Assembly (NCBI GenBank): GCA_032358255.1
Contig: JAULBX010029281.1
Coordinates: 1 to 22,752 of the forward strand
Origin: Heterotrichella gracilis
Lineage: Eukaryota > Sar > Xanthophyceae > Tribonematales > Xanthonemataceae
Direction: 5' to 3'
Length of the DNA stretch: 22,752 nucleotides
Shown here piece after piece: positions 17,720-22,752 of the stretch. The translations under genes and the position numbers were made by a program. The notes beneath the pieces are model-generated. The model did no database searches and was not told where the DNA came from. It saw only the letters and a program-made list of their open reading frames with translations. Position 1 is the stretch's first letter. Each line of letters starts with the position of its first letter.

Positions 17720-17990
17720 CCCGCCTCACCTGCTGGTATACCAGGCCTGGACGAGGCACCTGGGTTTGGGTTAGGGTTTAGGGTAGCTCTGCCAGCTTGC
17801 ACGCGGGTTTGGTGGTCCAGGCAGTCAGGACAGGCGTGGGGGTGCACTTGAGTGGCACGTCCGTTTGTACAGTGTGGGGGGGCAGGCCATGCTTGCGCGC
17901 ATCAATGTGCTTGAGGTGCAACTCGTGGGGAGCCAATGAGCCTGTGTGCTGGCTATCGGTCCTGGATGGGGCACCTGGTTTTGGAGTTAC
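17640..17990 (+). repeat. 220-bp tandem duplication of the fusion gene's terminal exon and stop codon
   Basis: The segment ending the protein, QAMLARIKVLEGQLKGSQ plus TGA (stop 17717-17719), is repeated 220 bp on as QAMLARINVLEVQLVGSQ plus TGA (stop 17937-17939). The copy preserves length and frame. Sequence after the stop (GGCACCTGG and neighbours) is also shared. A TTTAGGG cluster sits between the copies (about 17761-17785). The copy probably lies in the 3' UTR; a preceding GGGGGGCAG could in principle act as an acceptor. Confidence 0.9.
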
Positions 17991-19337
17991 AGCTATTCAT
18001 TGAACCTGCGAGGTTATTGTTACCGACAGCTGCAAACTGCAGTGCTGTGAATTGATGCTATCAGGTTGTCATGCGTTTGAAGTCCTTGTGCGATTGTTTT
18101 TGCTGTCAGCAAATAAGGTGTGGAGAAAACACGTGTTTTTGGTGCCTGTCTTGGCACCTGTAGGCTAACACCTTGCATAGCCAGCATGCGGTGGAATACG
18201 TGGTAGTGTTTTCTGTGTCACGTTCTTGTATCTGACTGTCACAGCTTTGTAATTTATTACTCGGGGTATCACAGTGATAGCACAGTGTGTGGGCGTCCAC
18301 CGATGTTGGGGTTGCGCATGCCATGCCATGCCATGCCAGTGGGCAAATGCCACTGCGTTTTTGCTCCATGTTTAGTGCCTAACACTCCCTGGCACCTTTT
18401 CAAATGCTTGCGTGCGGCCATCCAGGCTGTGCGTGCTGCTGACTGGGCTGGGGTAGCTGCCTGCATGCCGTCCTCTGTAATTGCTGGCGCTGGGCAACCC
18501 CTGGCCTGATGCTGGAGGTCCACTGTTCTGCCTGAGATGATATTCACCGCGCCAGTGCAGTGTGTGGCGTCCGTCTTGAGGGCAGTGGCAAGGGTATAGT
18601 GGAGGGTGTTATGCTGCTGAGGGTGGGCTGTTGGGATCCCGGATGGAGGTGTGGGGCCTGGTGGGGCTGCGAGTTGAGCTGCAAGAGAAGCTGGCAGGCT
18701 GTTGTCGAGGGCTGCCTGGTATCTGAGCTGGTGGTCTGGCTCTAAAAAACCACCTGGCACCCTTTTTGGCGAAAGGCACTTGCTGGCAAGCGCAAAGCCC
18801 TTCTCCTTCTTCCCCTGCCCAGGGGGGTGGGACGCCGCACCGCCGTCGGTGCCTAGGCGGCCTACACTTTTTACGTGATTCGTTTAGGCGCGTTTGCACT
18901 TTTTACGGGAAACTCGTCTGCCCACTGAAACGGCGGGAACCAAGCAACACGCTTCGTCAAAAGCGTACAAAAGCTTTTTGCACCCGCGTCGAAGATCATT
19001 CTAGCAATCAGTCTTCTACGTGTGATCCCGTCGTTCCTCTCGTCTGCAATTGCGTTCAAAGTTGATCCAGTGAACACGCTCTCCAAGCTATCACTTTCGA
19101 ACGTCTGAACCAGGCATGCCAAACACCCAGTAGCGCAAACACCCGGTCCGCTCGAAAGCCTGTGGCCAAGTCAGTGCGGCACCCCTTTACGTTTTAGAAA
19201 ATACCCAGTAGCGCAGTCTTGAAGCACTCATAGCCTACAGTGTTCTTCTATTTCCAGTCGCACACCAGTCGCTGCCCAGTACAACTTTCCTGCCCACTTT
19301 TGAAACTTTTTCCCGACACGCACTGTCCTACACCAAG
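17990..19337. other. Intergenic spacer without a supported gene
   Basis: A TGTAA at 18248-18252 may be the polyadenylation signal of the fusion gene. A minus-strand frame at 18269-18760 is 163 codons long but has no recognisable content. From about 18860 the composition changes, with less GC and repeated CACTTTTTACG at 18866 and 18897 and ACCCAGTAGCGCA at about 19125 and 19204. This last part is the presumed promoter and 5' UTR of the next gene. Confidence 0.5.
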
Positions 19338-20506
19338 ATGTCCAGAGGTACCTTCAGGCTGACGCCCCCCAACCCGCTTGACCGCTTCAGCAAACCATCG
19401 CTTCGTATAAATGGGCAGTGGGTGACCCGGGACGGAGCGGAGGGTAAGGCTGTACTGGACCACATGGCCCAGAACAGCCGACTCTTCTCCACACATCCGA
19501 GGGTGGGGGGCTTTCCGGAATGGATGAACCCACGCACCAGCGCACCACTCGGTGGCAGGGACCAGACGTCATCCAGGTGGGGAGGGCAGTCACATGCATA
19601 TCGGCCTGTCTAGTGGAAACACGCCTGGGTGACACCCTCCCCTCATGCATGAGGCCTCTAGGGGAGCATATGCATATGCTCCTGTTAACGTTGCTGGGTA
19701 CTGACACCCTTCTCAAACCCTGCAGAATGAAGGATCAGAGCGCGGTGGATATCAATGGCTACAAGCCGCTTTCTCTGGGCATGCTGAACTGGCTTCCTAC
19801 ATTAATGAGCGAGTCGGCGCCGGCACGGGAGGAGTATCTGCAGCTGATGGGCAAGTCGGACTATCTGCAGCGAGCGCGCCTGACTACGCTAGCGCTGACC
19901 GCGGACTCGAGTTCACCACCTTACCGTGGCCACCAGCTGCAGAGATATCGACAACGCCGAGGAGCCTGCCGGTGAGTGCAACCAGCAAAGGTTTACTTGT
20001 TCCCAAGTTGCAACTTTGCGCAACCAGCTGCCATGCATTCCTCTATGCCAATGTGCACGTGCATGCCTAGGCCTATGGCCGTGCGCTTTGCCCTCCAGTT
20101 GCAACCCGTCAGTGAATACCTAATAGACCTTACAACCCACCAAACCCCGTAAGTATCTCGTGCATATCCAAGCTGTGCTGCTGTCGCTGGTTCTTATCAC
20201 CTTCACTGGACCACCTCCCCTTGCCCCATGTACAGGCAGCCACAACCATCACCACACCCACACCCTCGAGCTCCACCCCTCGGGCTCTACACCAGCCACA
20301 ACCCCTCCAGCCGCGGTACCAGTATTCCTCTTCCAGAAGGTTTTCCAGTGGCTGAAGACCGGTACCGCCAGGGCCAGTGGCACCCCCACCATCCCCACCA
20401 TCCCCACCACCACCACCACCACCACGTGCACAACCCCCACCACCCGCAGCCAGCACCCACCAGAGTCACATGCCTCCAGCCCGACTCCTTCCGTGTAGGA
20501 GGCTGA
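19338..20506 (+). CDS. Uncharacterised protein with His/Pro-rich C-terminus
   Basis: Three exons join in phase: 19338-19576, 19726-19971, 20236-20506 (TGA), about 251 aa. The ATG context CACCAAGATGTCC is good and the first exon reads like real protein (MSRGTFRLTPPNPLDRFSKP, then INGQWVTRDGAEGKAVLDHM). The second exon contains PLSLGMLNWLPTLMSES and EEYLQLMGKSDYLQRARL. The third is rich in Pro and His with a run of seven His, a possible metal-binding or disordered tail. I do not recognise the family. The end of the model is doubtful: just past it, in another frame, is a block conserved with a second copy at 22.6 kb (20499-20588), so the real transcript may splice into that block and this stop may not be used. 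Confidence 0.5.
19641..19682. repeat. Two adjacent perfect palindromes (14 and 20 bp) in an intron
   Basis: CCTCATGCATGAGG at 19641-19654 and GGAGCATATGCATATGCTCC at 19663-19682 are both perfectly self-complementary and only 8 bp apart. They lie inside the first intron (19577-19725) of the His/Pro-rich gene. Confidence 0.9.
20380..20455 (+). repeat. CAC/CCC trinucleotide tract (His/Pro-coding)
   Basis: Imperfect CAC and CAT repeats with CCC. They encode His-rich or Pro/Thr-rich protein depending on frame. A similar tract lies at 22430-22525 in the downstream copy. Confidence 0.85.
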
Positions 20507-20588
20507 CAGGGCATACGCGCTGATGTGCGATGCCTGGTGGGGTGCGGAGGCGGTCCCACTCGAGCTGACGATGGAGGCCCTGTCATGA
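20499..20588 (+). CDS. Conserved coding block, first copy (probable terminal exon)
   Basis: The frame reads EADRAYALMCDAWWGAEAVPLELTMEALS then TGA (20586-20588); the shared part is DAWWGAEAVPLE. An in-frame TAG directly precedes it, and the TAG ends a pyrimidine-rich stretch, so it probably serves as a splice acceptor. A diverged copy at 22578-22640 has five codons differing only silently (CTG/CTC, GCC/GCT, GCG/GCA, GTC/GTG, CCA/CCT) and four replacements in 21 codons, the pattern expected of selection on the protein. I could not identify the donor exon. Confidence 0.5.
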   Translation, partial: EADRAYALMCDAWWGAEAVPLELTMEALS

Positions 20589-21525
20589 CCACCACCGCCA
20601 AACTGTGTTTCCTTTCATCTTTCTGTGTGTTTTGTTTCATTTCCTTGTTGGCTGTGCAGCCAGTTTGTAGCTTGTTGCAGTTGTAGCCTAGTGTAGCCTC
20701 TAGAGACAGCAGTTCATAGGTATCGATAGGTATGAGTACATTTTCCGCCCCATCTGCTTATCTCCCACGCGTGCTATGTGGCAGGGTAGCTCAACTTAGG
20801 TAGACTGACAATATGCAGTGGCGGCAGTGGCCAAATTGGCCCTGTGGCAATAGCAGTCACTGTGACTCTGATGTACAAGTCAACACACCTTTTGTTGAAG
20901 GTGTGACTCACAGGATTACAACAGTAGTGGGCCATTTCCCTTGGCCTGCGTTGCCTAACCAAATGCCAGTGCCCTTAAGGTTGCTGTAACCATGCAACTC
21001 TGTCTGTACCCAAGCTAAGTAACCAGCACAGCGCCAGCCCTATTCCCCATTCCAGTTGGTCTTGTGAGAAAACAAAACGGTTGCACAACCTTTCAAAATG
21101 GTTTTAGGGTTCAGTATTAGGGTAGCCTCTGGTGTACTCAGTACAATACTGGCCTCCGGTCCAGGATGCCTTCTGCTTCGACGACATGTACACTTGTGGT
21201 ATGCTCTTGGTAGTTCACAGCACTACCGTGCAACTAAACGTTTAAACAGGGCCTCGCCGGCATTGCAGTGTGTATGTCCACGACCTACATCATTTCACAA
21301 AAGTAGCCAGCTGCACTCGATCTCCGCCCAGGTGTCTGCCACACCGTGCGTCGCACAGCAACATTGCGCGGCTGCAAACTCTGTTAGTGGTTTCCTGACC
21401 AAGCCCATCGCCTGGTGGGCCCTCGGCGTGGGCGCTGGAAAGCACCTGCACCCCCCACCACTTGGGTCCCCCGCTACGCCCACCAGTCACGCTTCCTTGG
21501 GGCAAGGTTAGCTGGCTCAAGGCAG
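20589..21525. other. Region without a supported gene
   Basis: Presumed 3' UTR of the upstream locus, then sequence of unclear role. TTTAGGG-like motifs occur at about 21103-21123. A frame at 21098-21511 is open but not convincing; part of it could be an upstream exon of the next locus. Confidence 0.4.
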
Positions 21526-22673
21526 GCAATACAGCGAGGAGACCATTTGTACACATCGAGGAACGCGCTGAATGGTGCTTGCGGCGGGCAACGGGGTATG
21601 TCGAGGCCGTATGCATGCATGTGCATATGCATGCATGCACCTTTCTACACTTACGCACACCCATATCGATACTATTCTACAAGCTTTAATATGGAGTATC
21701 AGTTGTTGATTATCAAGAGTTGATCACACGTATCGACTGCCAAGTCAGGACACGCAACACCCTTCAGAAAATTACCCCCCCTGTGAAGCACCTGCCCCGT
21801 CCCTCCCCACCTCCAACCACACCACCACCGCCTACCTCCAACGAAGACTTTGCCAGCTCCCACATCTACCTTCTCATCCTCAACTACAAGCTCTCTAGGA
21901 GGGCTGTGGCGGCGAGGTACACACACCCCTCCTAGGGTTCTGGGTGTCATGCGCTCTACCCTGGTATGCTTGCCGGCGCTGCCCATCACCCCCCGGTGAC
22001 TAGTCCCCGCACAGCCGCAAGCTTGTTGCTCCTTGCTATGCAAACTGCTATCAGCCCCTTGCCACCAGCCCCCCACCCTGGCCAGGACACAGTTGGCATC
22101 ACTGGCATGTGGGACGTCCTGCCTTACACCGTCAACAGGGCGTGCCAAGCTGGTGATACACAATGCGGCAGTGACAAGGCCAGGAGGGACGCAATGGTGC
22201 CCAACGGGTCGTCGGCGGCGCGCGCTATTGCTGCGTGTTGGGCCTGGCTGCTGATGTGATCAACCAGGACACGCCGGCGACATGAGAGCAGGAGGTGGGG
22301 GCATTCGGGGGGGAAGAGCGTGTTGATTGGCATGCATTTCGTTGCACAGAATGCCTCGAAAACCATGTGGCGCCATGCCAGTGGCAAACATGTGCAGGGC
22401 CACTCGATGCCGGAGCAAGCCACACACCTGTCGCACCGCCACCACCACCACCACCACCACCACCACCACCAAGGTGGCCACCTCCACCACCACTATCACC
22501 ACCACCACAACACCACCACCTGCAACCAGCGATCCACAGTCACAGACACCCCCAGCCCAGGCCCTTCCTTGTACGGGGCTGACAGGGTGTTCCAGCTCAT
22601 GAGCGATGCTTGGTGGGGTGCGGAGGCAGTGCCTCTCGAGTCACTACATTTTTCCAAGTCAGGTGGCCTGTAG
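21526..22673 (+). CDS. Putative second gene of the His-rich tandem family, incomplete model
   Basis: Coding-like pieces: 21526-21595 (reads NTARRPFVHIEERAEWCLRR, then GTATGT), about 21740-21916 (contains NEDFASSHIYLLILNYKLSR, then GTACAC), a piece around 22086-22259 whose frame I could not settle, and 22320-22673, a His-rich tract followed by the conserved GADRVFQLMSDAWWGAEAVP block, TAG at 22671-22673. The last block matches 20499-20588, which ties this locus to the upstream one. The function is unknown and exon joins are tentative. Transcription beyond the window edge is not needed, because the terminal frame closes inside it. Confidence 0.35.
22430..22525 (+). repeat. CAC-rich trinucleotide tract, second copy
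   Basis: A long near-perfect run of CAC with a few interruptions. In the frame of the conserved downstream block it codes for polyhistidine; in the other frames it gives Pro or Thr runs. It corresponds in position to the tract at 20380-20455. Confidence 0.85.
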
Positions 22674-22752
22674 GTCTACTTAGCTGTAGGTAGAGCAAGC
22701 GTGCCTAGCTAGGCCTGTAGGCCAGACTTGGTGGTCATGGTCACTTGCTCAT

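Noticed and set aside
18269..18760. 163-codon minus-strand frame
   Set aside because: Open but without recognisable content or convincing splice sites; the other strand of the same region is also open in pieces.
21608..21640. ATGCATGCATG-type alternating sequence
   Set aside because: Simple ATGC repeats are common across this window; no sign of a specific element.
1..22752. tRNA, rRNA, CRISPR or bacterial operon features
   Set aside because: No T-arm/anticodon pattern, rRNA-like sequence or regularly spaced repeat array was seen; gene structure is eukaryotic.

Overview
The window is nuclear DNA of a green alga, probably a chlorophyte. It is GC-rich. Genes are split into many short exons with GT-AG introns, with few exceptions. 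A proline-run wall-type glycoprotein lies at the left edge, plastid enzymes follow, and plant-type telomere motifs (TTTAGGG/CCCTAAA) are scattered through the introns. I cannot name the species. All exon models come from reading splice sites, phase and remembered protein families; no alignment was run.

Layout. 1-1049 (+): 3' part of an extracellular proline-rich glycoprotein gene. 1050-2858: no gene seen. 2859-7843 (-): a complete 11-exon gene for NDC1, a plant/cyanobacterial-type type II NAD(P)H dehydrogenase of prenylquinone metabolism. 7844-8539: divergent intergenic region. 8540-11257 (+): an 8-exon gene of unknown function, probably membrane-associated. 11258-12139: intergenic, with one orphan coding-like stretch. 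12140-17719 (+): an 11-exon gene whose single reading frame joins a malate/lactate-dehydrogenase-family (Ldh_2) domain to a cystathionine beta-lyase domain. 17720-19337: the duplicated 3' end of that gene, then a spacer. 19338-20506 (+): a 3-exon unknown gene with a His/Pro-rich C-terminus. 20499-20588 and 22578-22673: two diverged copies of a short conserved coding block, each just after a CAC-rich tract, suggesting a tandem gene family reaching the right edge.

The two most interesting signals are these. First, the Ldh_2-cystathionine beta-lyase fusion. Cystathionine beta-lyase makes homocysteine, pyruvate and ammonia through imine intermediates, and Ldh_2 enzymes reduce 2-oxo acids or cyclic imines, so a two-step bifunctional enzyme is conceivable. 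Second, introns in at least three genes carry decayed tandem copies of the neighbouring exon-intron junction, usually next to telomere-like motifs. I count about ten cases. They look like the record of a repeated local duplication and repair process that lengthens introns and creates decoy splice sites.

NDC1 and the fusion gene both probably encode plastid proteins (quinone metabolism and methionine synthesis), but nothing here shows that they are co-regulated.
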